Shown: positions 9,515 through 17,494 of the stretch, piece after piece
Position numbering within the stretch: position 1 is the stretch's first letter
How the letters are laid out: the number at the start of each line of letters is the position of its first letter
NCBI GenBank assembly: GCA_963761705.1
Contig: CAVXHK010000001.1
Coordinates: forward strand, 1,674,001 to 1,738,000
Source: CAVVKW01 sp963761705
GTDB taxonomy: Bacteria; Verrucomicrobiota; Verrucomicrobiia; Chthoniobacterales; JAATET01
Direction of reading: 5' to 3'
Length of the DNA: 64,000 bases
Translations under genes and position numbers: made by a program
Notes under the pieces: generated by a model
The model's input: the letters and a program-made list of their open reading frames with translations, nothing else
Databases searched by the model: none
Told to the model about the DNA's origin: nothing

Positions 9515-10417
9515 ATGAAGGATGGTTTTGCGTATCTCCCGCTGGTGGCGAGCCGGATGGTGTGGGGCTTGGTTGTCACTTCAACGGGATTTGTCCGCAC
9601 GCCGCCTGGGTCGATCTACCCGTCGAAATCGCTGAGTCACCCGGCGGATCACCTTTTCACTTGGGCGCGGGGGCGGACCTTGGACTGCTTCCAATTGCTG
9701 ACGATCCAGCGCGGCGGCGGCTGGTTTGAATCGGCTCCGAGCGGGCGAATCCGAATCGAGGAGGGGGCTGCTTTCGTTCTGTATCCTGGAGTCTGGCACC
9801 GCTACGCGCCAGATGAGCAGACCGGTTGGGATGAGAGTTGGATCGAATTGGAGGGGCCGGTGCTCGACCGGTTGCGGGACGTCGGGGAACTCGATGAACG
9901 GCGTCCGGTCTTCCTCGGTGCCCTTTCGGCGGACGTGGCGGGTCTGATGCGGGAGTGCCACGATCTGGCGGACGTGCAGCCGCCGGGATATGGGGGGCAA
10001 CTTTCGGCGGCGGCCTTGCGGGTGGTTTCGCTCGTCGTGGCTTCGCGGGCGATGGAGGAACGACCGCCGAGCCAGGCTCAGGAGGTCGTTCGCCGAGCAA
10101 AAATCCGCTTACTCGAGGGATTCGACGAGCCGCTGCGGATTCGCGACGTGGCCCGCGAACTTGGCATCGCCGAGTCGCACTTCCGGCGGATTTTCAAAGC
10201 CAGCACCGGCTTGTCGCCGAAGGAGTATCTGATCGACCTGCGCCTTCGGCAGGTGCGGATCCTCCTACGAGGATCGCCGCTGACCCTCGGGGAGATCGCG
10301 GCGCGAACGGGCTACGATTCGGCCTACCACTTGTCGGCTGAGTTCAAGAAGCGCGTCGGAATTGCCCCTTCGCAGTGGCGGGCAGCAAGGCGGGTGCGGA
10401 GCGACGAGTCTGGCTAA
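9515..10417 (+). CDS. AraC-family transcriptional regulator
   Basis: 300 residues from the ATG at 9515 (a longer in-frame start at 9437 would add 26 residues). The N-terminal half is a cupin-like sugar-sensing domain (GAAFVLYPGVWHRYAPDE). The C-terminal pair of helix-turn-helix motifs spans about residues 205-290 (IRDVARELGIAESHFRRIF, then LGEIAARTGYDSAYHLSAEF). It is divergent from rhaA, which suggests it activates the rhaA-glpX-ppdK unit in response to rhamnose or a related sugar; this assignment rests on position only. Confidence 0.9.
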   Translation: MKDGFAYLPLVASRMVWGLVVTSTGFVRTPPGSIYPSKSLSHPADHLFTWARGRTLDCFQLLTIQRGGGWFESAPSGRIRIEEGAAFVLYPGVWHRYAPDEQTGWDESWIELEGPVLDRLRDVGELDERRPVFLGALSADVAGLMRECHDLADVQPPGYGGQLSAAALRVVSLVVASRAMEERPPSQAQEVVRRAKIRLLEGFDEPLRIRDVARELGIAESHFRRIFKASTGLSPKEYLIDLRLRQVRILLRGSPLTLGEIAARTGYDSAYHLSAEFKKRVGIAPSQWRAARRVRSDESG

Positions 10418-10470
10418 GCGGAGCTTAGATCAAGCTTCAGGCTGTGTCTGCGAGCGCCGCTAAACTGGCT

Positions 10471-11232
10471 TTAACGCGGTGTCTGGGACTGGGGTAGTTG
10501 TCGAACCCATCTCACCACGGATCGTGCGGCCACGTCGGCGTGGCTCGGATCGCTGAAGCTGTGACCGGCTCCATCGACGAAGATCACGTCGGCGCCCGCG
10601 CCGCGCAAAGCTTGGATCAGCTCGGTGTTTTTCGGGCTGACCACGTCGTCGGCGGTGCCGTGGAGGAGGAGCCACGGGACTCGAACGGTCTTGGCTTCGG
10701 GGGCGACCGTGGCGATTGTCTCACGCAGGTCGGTGATGAAGGCGGTCGAGAGCGGGCAGGAGTCTTCCTCCCACATGACGCCTTGATCGGGGGTGACGTC
10801 GCCGAATTCGGTTTCGGCGAAGGTCTTGGTGTCGACCATGCCCGCGAGAGAAATCAGCGCGTTGATCCGCGGATCCTGGGACGCACGGAGAACGCCGACG
10901 GCAGCTCCCATGCTGTGGCCCAAGTAGCAAATCTTGCGGTCGTCGGTGCTGACTGCGTCGATGACGGAGCCGAGGTCGCCGACCTCCTTGGTGATGGTCG
11001 ATTCGCGGAAGTCGCCTTCGGATTCACCGTTTCCGGCGAACGAAAATCGCAGCGTGTCGAAGCCTGCCGCGTTGAGAGCGTCGGCGAGGTTGACGACGAC
11101 CGGGCGGTCTTTGTTGCCCGTGACGCCATGGCCGAGGATGACGAGCCAGCTCGGGGTGCGATCGGAGGCCGCGCCCGGTTGAAAGGTGTAATCGAGGCTC
11201 TCGCCGCCTGGGTTGGTGATGGGGGTCATCAT
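10471..11232 (-). CDS. Alpha/beta hydrolase
   Basis: 253 residues. A complete catalytic triad is visible: nucleophile Ser in GHSMGA near residue 105, Asp in HGTADDVV near 195, and His in GAGHSF near 226; the oxyanion region is LGHGVTGNKD. There is no signal peptide, so it is probably cytoplasmic. It resembles small esterase/peptidase-type hydrolases that act on acyl or peptide esters, but the substrate is unknown. Its start overlaps the stop of the upstream dehydrogenase (ATGA, 11229-11232), implying coupled expression. Confidence 0.88.
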   Translation of the reverse strand: MMTPITNPGGESLDYTFQPGAASDRTPSWLVILGHGVTGNKDRPVVVNLADALNAAGFDTLRFSFAGNGESEGDFRESTITKEVGDLGSVIDAVSTDDRKICYLGHSMGAAVGVLRASQDPRINALISLAGMVDTKTFAETEFGDVTPDQGVMWEEDSCPLSTAFITDLRETIATVAPEAKTVRVPWLLLHGTADDVVSPKNTELIQALRGAGADVIFVDGAGHSFSDPSHADVAARSVVRWVRQLPQSQTPR

Positions 11233-12122
11233 TTCGCGGGGATGGAGCGTCCGGGGAAGGTGAGTTCGGCGATGCCCGATTTGTCGAGGTCGCCCATGCC
11301 GAGTTCAGTGAGCTTAGTGAATTGATCGAATGTCGCTTGCGCGACGGGTGCGGGGACGCCAACGGTCTTGGCGAGACTGAGGGCGATGCCGGAATCCTTG
11401 GCCGCATGCTCAGCGGAGAAATAGCAATCGTGGTCGCGTTGGATCATGTCCGCTGCGTCGGTCTCGAGGACGCGGGAGTTCGCGCCAGTTTGGCTGAAGA
11501 TTTTGCAGAGCATCTCGAGATCGAGTCCGAGCGACTGCCCGATGCCGAGTCCTTCGGCGAGTCCGGCGGTGTTGATGTTCATCACCATGTTGACGAGCGC
11601 TTTGACCTCGGCGGCTTTGCCGATCGGGCCGACGTAGTGGAGCGCCTTGCTGAGATCTTCGAGGAGCGGTTCGGCGGAGTCGAAGAGCGCTTTGTCGCCA
11701 CCGATCATGAGGAAAAGCTCACCGTTGCGGGCTTGTGGGATGCTCGAGGCCATGGCGGCTTCGAGGCACTGGGCACCGGCTTCAACGCCGGCGGCCTCGA
11801 GCTGGCGGTGAACGTCGGGAGTGAGCGTCGCGCAGTTGATGAAGGTGCGACCGTTGGCTCCGGTGAAGAGATTGTCTTCGCCGAAGAAGATCGCCTGCAT
11901 GGCGTTGTCGTTCGTGACGACGGTGAAGACGATGTCCGAGGCTTCGGTGACGGAGGCAAGGGTATCGTAGGCGGTAGCTCCCACTTCGGCGGCCAGATCG
12001 GCGGCGATGGCGCGATCGATGTCGTAGAGAGCGGAGAGCGTGTAGCCTTGATCGTGGAGGCAACGGACCATGTTACCGCCCATGCGGCCGAGGCCGACGA
12101 AGCCGATTTTTTTCTCTTTCAT
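11229..12122 (-). CDS. NAD(P)-dependent beta-hydroxyacid dehydrogenase
   Basis: 297 residues from the ATG at 12122. The Rossmann motif GFVGLGRMGGNM opens the protein, and the central GKAAEVKALVNMVMN carries the expected catalytic Lys of the 3-hydroxyisobutyrate/tartronate semialdehyde/glyoxylate reductase family. The C-terminal helical domain (AAKDSGIALSLAKTVGVPAP) also fits. It oxidises a short beta-hydroxyacid or reduces a semialdehyde; the exact substrate is not determinable. It is coupled to the downstream alpha/beta hydrolase by a 4-bp overlap. Confidence 0.9.
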   Translation of the reverse strand: MKEKKIGFVGLGRMGGNMVRCLHDQGYTLSALYDIDRAIAADLAAEVGATAYDTLASVTEASDIVFTVVTNDNAMQAIFFGEDNLFTGANGRTFINCATLTPDVHRQLEAAGVEAGAQCLEAAMASSIPQARNGELFLMIGGDKALFDSAEPLLEDLSKALHYVGPIGKAAEVKALVNMVMNINTAGLAEGLGIGQSLGLDLEMLCKIFSQTGANSRVLETDAADMIQRDHDCYFSAEHAAKDSGIALSLAKTVGVPAPVAQATFDQFTKLTELGMGDLDKSGIAELTFPGRSIPAK

Positions 12123-12151
12123 AAGCAGAAGAAGTTGAGCGGTTTTGAGAG

Positions 12152-12349
12152 TCAGGAACGAGTTTCGAACGCGGCAAGGGCGTCGGTCCACCTGGATTCG
12201 ATGTCGTTGCCGGGGACGGTAGCGTCTGCGCAGCAAGGGTCAAAGCTGGCCTCGCGAATCTTGGCGGCGTGGGCGCGAACGCCCGCCCCGATCGAGCCTT
12301 CGGATTCGTCGAAGTCAGTGCCGCCAATAGTGTCGGCTCGAGCCGAGGG
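12152..12349 (-). pseudogene. Possible 3' gene remnant without a start codon
   Basis: On the minus strand a frame is open for 65 codons from just after a TGA (12350-12352) to a TGA at 12152, with no ATG, GTG or TTG. Its translation looks protein-like (DFDESEGSIGAGVRAHAA, ending ALAAFETRS). It begins inside the 3' end of the small secreted-protein gene and ends before the dehydrogenase start. It may be the tail of a gene cut off by rearrangement; the family was not recognised. Confidence 0.3.
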
Positions 12350-12644
12350 TCACCCCGGCGTTGATCGCGAGTCGAGGCCGGTAGACGACGGGTGCGGGAC
12401 GGTAGCAGACTGGAGCCGCGGTGCGGTAGACGACGGTGCGGGGCTGGACGTAGACGACGCGCGGCTGGGTGTAGACGACGACCGGTCGGGCGCGGTAGTA
12501 GGTCGGTGCCGGGGTGCAACGGGTGCCGCCCGCGTAGCCGTAGCCGCCGGTGTTGACGCTGACAGCGAGACCGCCAGCGTGCGCTGCTGGGATCGTGAGC
12601 AGGGCAGCGGTGGCGGAGAGGGTGAGCGCGAGGATGGTTTTCAT
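12315..12644 (-). CDS. Small secreted Tyr/Pro/Val-rich protein
   Basis: 109 residues with a textbook signal peptide (MKTILALTLSATAALLTIPA, cleavage after AHA). The mature part is low-complexity: repeated VVY.QPR / VVYRP units flanked by Gly/Tyr-rich sequence, with two Cys that could pair. It is probably a periplasmic or envelope structural protein. It is divergent from the neighbouring lipoprotein gene with only about 15-36 bp between starts, so the promoters must overlap the coding ends. Confidence 0.65.
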   Translation of the reverse strand: MKTILALTLSATAALLTIPAAHAGGLAVSVNTGGYGYAGGTRCTPAPTYYRARPVVVYTQPRVVYVQPRTVVYRTAAPVCYRPAPVVYRPRLAINAGVTLGSSRHYWRH

Positions 12645-12659
12645 GGTAGGTGTTGGGTT

Positions 12660-13157
12660 GTGAGATCACTAACGACGCGCTTGGTTCATTATTCAATTCT
12701 TTCGTGCGTGGCGATGGCGTTGTTCGTCGGTTGCGCATCGGTGAAGTCGACGGCGATCTACTACACGCCGACGACGGTGGAGATTTTCCCGCCGAAGCCG
12801 AAGGATTACCCGGTGCCGATCCTGGAAAAAGCCCCGGACCGGCGGTATCGGACGATCGGAAAGTTCGCCTTTGACACTTCGCTCGGCTACCGCTTTGCGC
12901 GGGACGCGATTCTCTACAATGCGCGGGTGAATGGGGCGGACGCGGTGATCCTCAAGAAGGTGAGCGGGCGGCGGGAGCTGTACCTCACGCGGGTGCCGGC
13001 ACGGGTCGATTACGTGCCGACGGTGGGCTACTACGGTGGCTACGGTTACCGGGGTTACGGCTACACGTCGTATTACCCGATCTACCGACCGGGTTACGTG
13101 CGGGCGGATGAGGAAGTGATTACCTCGGTCGACGCGGAGATGATCCGGGTGCGCTGA
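12660..13157 (+). CDS. Small lipoprotein with Tyr/Gly-rich tail
   Basis: 165 residues from a GTG at 12660; an in-frame TTG at 12681 is a possible alternative. The ATG at 12714 would leave too short a signal peptide. The lipobox LFVGC predicts lipidation. The middle (RRYRTIGKFAFDTSLGYRFARDA, then VNGADAVILKKV) resembles small outer-membrane lipoproteins that handle surface exposure, without a named family. The C-terminal third is rich in Gly-Tyr (YGGYGYRGYGYTSYYP). No neighbouring partner is evident beyond the divergent small secreted protein. Confidence 0.65.
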   Translation: MRSLTTRLVHYSILSCVAMALFVGCASVKSTAIYYTPTTVEIFPPKPKDYPVPILEKAPDRRYRTIGKFAFDTSLGYRFARDAILYNARVNGADAVILKKVSGRRELYLTRVPARVDYVPTVGYYGGYGYRGYGYTSYYPIYRPGYVRADEEVITSVDAEMIRVR

Positions 13158-13182
13158 GGGGATTTCAATTTTTCCGATTTCG

Positions 13183-13866
13183 GTGTTGAGTGGGGGGATG
13201 AGCGAGCGAGTGACGATTGATGCGCCGGAGCGGGAGGGGAAAGTCCTGCTCCACTCGTGCTGTGCGCCGTGTTCCGGGGAGGTGATGGAGGCGATGGGGG
13301 ACGCGGGGGTGGAGTATTCGATCTTTTTCTACAATCCGAACATTCATCCGCGCCGCGAATACGAGCTGCGGAAGGAGGAGAACGTGCGGTTCGCGGAAAA
13401 GGAGGGGATCGAATTCATTGACGCGGACTACGACACCGACAATTGGTTCGCGCGGGTCAAGGGGTTGGAATGGGAGCCGGAGCGCGGGGCGAGGTGCACG
13501 GCTTGTTTCGACATGCGATTCGAGCGGACGGCGTTGCACGCGCACGAGCACGGGTTTCCGGTGATCACGAGTTGCTTGGGGATTTCGCGGTGGAAGAACA
13601 TGGAGCAGATCAACGGTTGCGGCGAGCGGGCGGCGGCGCGCTACGACGGGATGAGCTACTGGAAATACAACTGGCGGAAGAAGGGCGGGGCGTCGCGGAT
13701 GATCGAGATCTCGAAGCGGGAAGAGTTTTATCAGCAGGAGTATTGCGGGTGCATTTACTCGCTGCGGGACACGAACAAATGGCGGACCGGACAGGGGCGG
13801 GGGAAGATCAAAATTGGCGTGCAGTATTACGGGACGGCGACCGAGGGGGACGGGAGTTGCGGGTGA
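13183..13866 (+). CDS. queH: Epoxyqueuosine reductase QueH
   Basis: 227 residues from the GTG at 13183, or 222 from the ATG at 13198. QueH reduces epoxyqueuosine to queuosine in tRNA. Family signatures are LLHSCCAPCSGEVM near the N-terminus, FFYNPNIHPRREYELR, the RCTACFDMR cysteine pair, and QEYCGCIYSLRD near the C-terminus; these cysteines bind the metal cofactor. gluQ, which modifies queuosine further, lies in the same window (44787-45602). Confidence 0.93.
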   Translation: MLSGGMSERVTIDAPEREGKVLLHSCCAPCSGEVMEAMGDAGVEYSIFFYNPNIHPRREYELRKEENVRFAEKEGIEFIDADYDTDNWFARVKGLEWEPERGARCTACFDMRFERTALHAHEHGFPVITSCLGISRWKNMEQINGCGERAAARYDGMSYWKYNWRKKGGASRMIEISKREEFYQQEYCGCIYSLRDTNKWRTGQGRGKIKIGVQYYGTATEGDGSCG

Positions 13867-13922
13867 AGGTTGATTTTTCTGACGTTTGACCTGCGGTGAG
13901 GTCGAGGCGCGCTGGGAGGAAG

Positions 13923-14975
13923 TCAGGGCGCGGAGGGACTCGGCGCCCGACCCGGGGGGCGGAAGCGGCTGGCGCGGGCGTCGGCGCGTTTCCAGGCGGA
14001 CCAGCTCTGGCGGAATCCGGGCGCGGATTGGCGGCAGTAGCGGTAGAAATTTTCGAGAAATTCGAGGCGGGCACGTTTGCCGGTGGCGCGGGCTGAGCTG
14101 CGGTCTGAGGTGTTGGCGAGGTCGCTGCCGCCGAGGCGGTGCTGGCGCTCGATGAGGGCGGCGGCGCTGGCGCGGCCGCTGTTGGCCATCATGTCGATGA
14201 TCGTCATGAAGGTGGTGGTGCGACCGAGGCCGGTGTCGCAGTGGAGGTGGAGCCAGGTGGAAGGGGGGCGGGATTTGCTGAACGTGATGAAGTCGTCGAC
14301 GGCGGCGTCGGGTGGGGCGGTGAAATCGGCGACGCCGAAGCGGCGGTAGCCCCACGTGACGCGGCGGACGAATCTGTCTTCGGTGCTGGTCTCGCGGACG
14401 TTGATGCGCAGGTCGATGGGCTCCCAACTTTCGGAGTTGGTGTAGCCGTCGAGGGCGAAGGCGGTCGCGGTGGCGCGGCGGGTGGCTTTGGCGGCGGCAA
14501 GCCAACGACGTTCGAGGGTGGCGGCGGGTTCGTCGGGAAGTCGGTCGAGCGGTCCCCAGGAGACGGCCATGTTATTGATCAAGGCGTGGGGCTCGGCGCG
14601 CAGATCGATGACGGTGACCTGTCGCTCCGGGGTGAGCGTTTCTTGGAGCGCCCAAAATTGGTTCTGAGAGAACTGGCCGCTACCGGACATCTGGAGGGCG
14701 GCGAGGCCGTCGGTCGTCACGGGAGCGCCGCTGGGCAGGGGGCGGGTGGAGATTTTTTCGTTGGTGGTGCGGGCGTTGAAGGGAAGTTCCCGCGGGGAGG
14801 CGATGTCGACGACGAGTTCGGCGGGGAGCGGAAAAGGGTAGTCGGGTTGGGTGAGGACGAGCTGGACGCCCTCGGGTGGTGGCTCGGGGGGCTTGACCCA
14901 AGGGAGCGTGATCAGGAGCGCGAATGCGAGGGGAGCCATGAGGGGGGTGAAGGGCGCGGAGGGATGGGGGAGCAC
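13923..14975 (-). CDS. Secreted PTP-like phytase / inositol phosphatase
   Basis: 350 residues from a GTG at 14975 preceded by GGAGGAG; an ATG at 14939 is an alternative. The N-terminus has a hydrophobic export signal (MAPLAFALLITLPWV). The P-loop HCDTGLGRTTTF near residue 245 fits the HCxxGxxR phosphatase signature. TVIDLRAEPHALINNMAVSW matches the PTP-like phytase family and includes the general-acid region. These periplasmic or secreted enzymes remove phosphate from inositol polyphosphates; some relatives act on phosphoproteins. The C-terminus is Arg/Pro-rich. No phosphate-transport genes are adjacent. Confidence 0.85.
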   Translation of the reverse strand: MLPHPSAPFTPLMAPLAFALLITLPWVKPPEPPPEGVQLVLTQPDYPFPLPAELVVDIASPRELPFNARTTNEKISTRPLPSGAPVTTDGLAALQMSGSGQFSQNQFWALQETLTPERQVTVIDLRAEPHALINNMAVSWGPLDRLPDEPAATLERRWLAAAKATRRATATAFALDGYTNSESWEPIDLRINVRETSTEDRFVRRVTWGYRRFGVADFTAPPDAAVDDFITFSKSRPPSTWLHLHCDTGLGRTTTFMTIIDMMANSGRASAAALIERQHRLGGSDLANTSDRSSARATGKRARLEFLENFYRYCRQSAPGFRQSWSAWKRADARASRFRPPGRAPSPSAP

Positions 14976-15014
14976 GGATTCGTCACGCTCCTCCGGTCCT
15001 TAGCGGTCAAAAAA

Positions 15015-15860
15015 TCATTCCGCCAAGGCCGCGTGGTCGATCGTCTTGAGTCGGTCTTGGCGGGCTCCGAGGCGGGGGATGCAGTCGATGAGGGCGCGGG
15101 TGTAGGGGTGCTGCGGATCGCTGAGAATCTGGTCGGTCGGGCCGTGCTCGACGATTTTTCCGCGGAACATGACGGCGACGTTGTCGCAGAGGCCGCGGAT
15201 GATGGCGAAGTTGTGGGTGATGAGGACGATCGACATGCCGAGTTGGGTTCGGAGGCCGCGGAGTTCTTCGAGGATCTGGGCTTGGATGGTGACGTCGAGG
15301 GCGGTGGTGGGTTCGTCGGCGACGAGGAGTTTGGGGCGGCAGCTGAGGGCCATGGCGATCATGGCGCGCTGCTGCATGCCGCCGCTGAGTTGGTGCGGGT
15401 AGTCGTTCATGCGCTTGGGCGCGTCGACGATGCCGACGGCGTCGAGCCAGTGGATGACTTCCTTGTCGACGTCGGTGACGTCGGGGCGATGAATGCGGAT
15501 GGCCTCGGCGATTTGGGAGCGGATCGAGAAGACGGGGTTGAGGGAGCTGGAGGGTTCCTGGAAAATGTAGGCGATCTCGCCGCCGCGGATCTTGCGGAGT
15601 TCCGCGGGGGACATCTTGAGGACGTCGCGACCGCGCCAGAGGATGGAGCCGGTCGGGAAGCTGGCGGGCGGTTGGGGGAGGAGGCGGGTGAGCGCGAGGG
15701 CGGTCACGGATTTGCCGGAGCCGGATTCGCCGACGATGGCGAGCGTTTCGCCGGCGCCGACGGAGAAGGAGGAATTGACGACGGCATCCGTGCGGCCCCG
15801 GTCGGTGTCGAACGAGATCGAGAGGTCGCGGACTTCGAGGAGCGGTGGTTGGTCGGGCAT
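15015..15860 (-). CDS. Oligopeptide/dipeptide-type ABC transporter ATP-binding protein
   Basis: 281 residues. Walker A is GESGSGKS, the signature LSGGMQQRAMIAMAL, Walker B LLVADEPTTALD, and the H-loop LITHNF; the C-terminal extension with DPQHPYTRALIDCIP is typical of OppD/DppD subunits. It powers peptide or nickel uptake together with membrane subunits, but no permease, binding protein or OppF partner lies next to it. Either its partners are elsewhere or it serves several permeases. Confidence 0.92.
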   Translation of the reverse strand: MPDQPPLLEVRDLSISFDTDRGRTDAVVNSSFSVGAGETLAIVGESGSGKSVTALALTRLLPQPPASFPTGSILWRGRDVLKMSPAELRKIRGGEIAYIFQEPSSSLNPVFSIRSQIAEAIRIHRPDVTDVDKEVIHWLDAVGIVDAPKRMNDYPHQLSGGMQQRAMIAMALSCRPKLLVADEPTTALDVTIQAQILEELRGLRTQLGMSIVLITHNFAIIRGLCDNVAVMFRGKIVEHGPTDQILSDPQHPYTRALIDCIPRLGARQDRLKTIDHAALAE

Positions 15861-15958
15861 GGAATGCTGGGAGTTTGAACAGATGGGAGCGAAGGTAACA
15901 AAGAATTTGAACTCGTTGTGAAATTGACTGGGTGGGCGGAAGTCGGTAGAGCGATGAC

Positions 15959-17494
15959 GTGAGAGTCTCCCCAGCTGTCAGCGGTCTTGTCGTCCTCGCT
16001 TCGTTTGCCGTTTCGCTGGGCGCCGCGAGAAGCGAGGAGGCGACGGTCAATCTTGGGATTAAGACGGTGCGGGTGAAGCCGGCGGCGGTGGCTGGGTGGG
16101 TCACGGAGGTCGGCAGAACCGGATTGGCCGGGATCTTGGGGGCGCAACAGCGAGAGCAGTTTTTGGCGGCGGTGGAGCGCGCGAATCCGCGAGCGGTGGA
16201 GTCCTTTGCGACGGTGGTTCGCAGTGGCGAGCGGGCGTCGGTGGACGTGGTTCGCGAGTTCCCCGTCCCGGATAATTCCAGCACCGACGGGGTCTCGGAG
16301 CGACGTTTTGCAATGCGAGATGTCGGGATGAGGTTGGCGGTCACGCCGACGGTTGCCGGGACCGGTGCCGTTGATTGTCGGTTGGAACTGACGAGAAGTT
16401 CGTTGGATGGTTTCGCGGTAACGGGTGACGCCTGGCAGCCGAAGTTTGGGGAGGCTGAAGTCAAGACGGCGGTGACCGTCGGCGGGGGGGAGAGTGCTCT
16501 CCTGAACCTGGGGTCGAGCGTGGAAGGAGACGACGGAGAACTCACTTTGGTTCTGATCACACCCGTCGTCGCCGGAACGACGAATGAATGGTCGGGCGAT
16601 CCGAAAAGTCAGGTCGAGATCGAGTCGATGTTTGTCGAATTGTCGGATTCGGTCGACCGGGTGAGCGAGGGGGTACTGGGTGCTGAACAGTTTGCGGAAA
16701 TGGTCCGCGGATTGGATCGGGTGGAGGGAGTGGATCTCATGTCGGCTCCGAAGGTGACGACGAAGGTTGGACAGAAGGCGACGATCAACATCGTTCGAGA
16801 ATTTCGTTATCCGACGGTGTTCGATCCTCCGACCGGGGGAGAGTCGTGGACGCCGACGCAGTTTGAAACGCGAAACACCGGGGTGACGCTCGAGGTGGAA
16901 CCACGGGCCGATGAGCGGGGGAAGGTTGAACTCGTCATCGAAGCCGAGGTCGTGGATTTCGAAGGGTTCATCAATTACGGGGCGCTATCCGCCCCGCGTC
17001 TGCTGTCGAACGGAAAGTTCGAGGCGGCGGAGGGGGCGGGTGGGTCGGTGATCAATCAGCCGATCTTCGAGGCCCGACGAGCGGCCAGCCGGGTGTCGGT
17101 CGGATCTGGTGAAACGTTGGTTCTGGGCGGCTTGACGCGCTGGGATGATCAGACGGTCGAGTCGGGGCCGGCGGCGGTGCGGACGTCGGAAACCGAGAAA
17201 GTTCGCAAAACGCTCTTCGTTTTTGTGACGCCGCGGTGGGTCGACTCGGAAGGGAAGGTCATGTCCACCAAGGCAGCGGAGGTCCTGGTCGACAATCCGA
17301 CGCCCGCACCGCTTCCGTCGGCGCCCGTGCCGCAAACGCGGACCGATTTTCCTTACGGCACGCCGGTGCCAAACAAGCCGGGTTTCGTGACGAGTCCGCA
17401 CGCGACGGATGCGGGTTACGTGGACTTGAGGGGATTTCCTCCGGGGACCGAAGTGAAGTGCCCTTACTCTGGTAAACTGTTTCTCGCGCCCTAA
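15959..17494 (+). CDS. Secretin-like protein with internal duplication
   Basis: 511 residues from a GTG at 15959, with a signal peptide (VVLASFAVSLGAARSEE). Two secretin-type halves follow. The N-terminal copy holds SGERASVDVVREFPVP; the C-terminal copy holds VGQKATINIVREFRYP, then TRNTGVTLEVEP, SGETLVLGGL and FVFVTPRWVD. It resembles the secretin family of type II secretion or type IV pili but is short and duplicated. The last residues, VKCPYSGKLFLAP, form a distinctive tail after a Pro-rich linker. TTGACT (15924-15929) and TAGAGC (15947-15952) would give a near-leaderless mRNA. Its stop overlaps the opcA stop by 4 bp. Confidence 0.75.
   Translation: MRVSPAVSGLVVLASFAVSLGAARSEEATVNLGIKTVRVKPAAVAGWVTEVGRTGLAGILGAQQREQFLAAVERANPRAVESFATVVRSGERASVDVVREFPVPDNSSTDGVSERRFAMRDVGMRLAVTPTVAGTGAVDCRLELTRSSLDGFAVTGDAWQPKFGEAEVKTAVTVGGGESALLNLGSSVEGDDGELTLVLITPVVAGTTNEWSGDPKSQVEIESMFVELSDSVDRVSEGVLGAEQFAEMVRGLDRVEGVDLMSAPKVTTKVGQKATINIVREFRYPTVFDPPTGGESWTPTQFETRNTGVTLEVEPRADERGKVELVIEAEVVDFEGFINYGALSAPRLLSNGKFEAAEGAGGSVINQPIFEARRAASRVSVGSGETLVLGGLTRWDDQTVESGPAAVRTSETEKVRKTLFVFVTPRWVDSEGKVMSTKAAEVLVDNPTPAPLPSAPVPQTRTDFPYGTPVPNKPGFVTSPHATDAGYVDLRGFPPGTEVKCPYSGKLFLAP

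Noticed and set aside
11322..12659. Long + strand open frame before the lipoprotein gene
   Set aside because: It is antisense to the dehydrogenase and hydrolase and arises from GC-rich codon bias; only the part from 12660 looks like protein with a lipobox.
14139..15878. 579-codon + strand open frame
   Set aside because: Gly/Val/Glu-rich translation antisense to the phytase and ABC ATPase genes; no domain.
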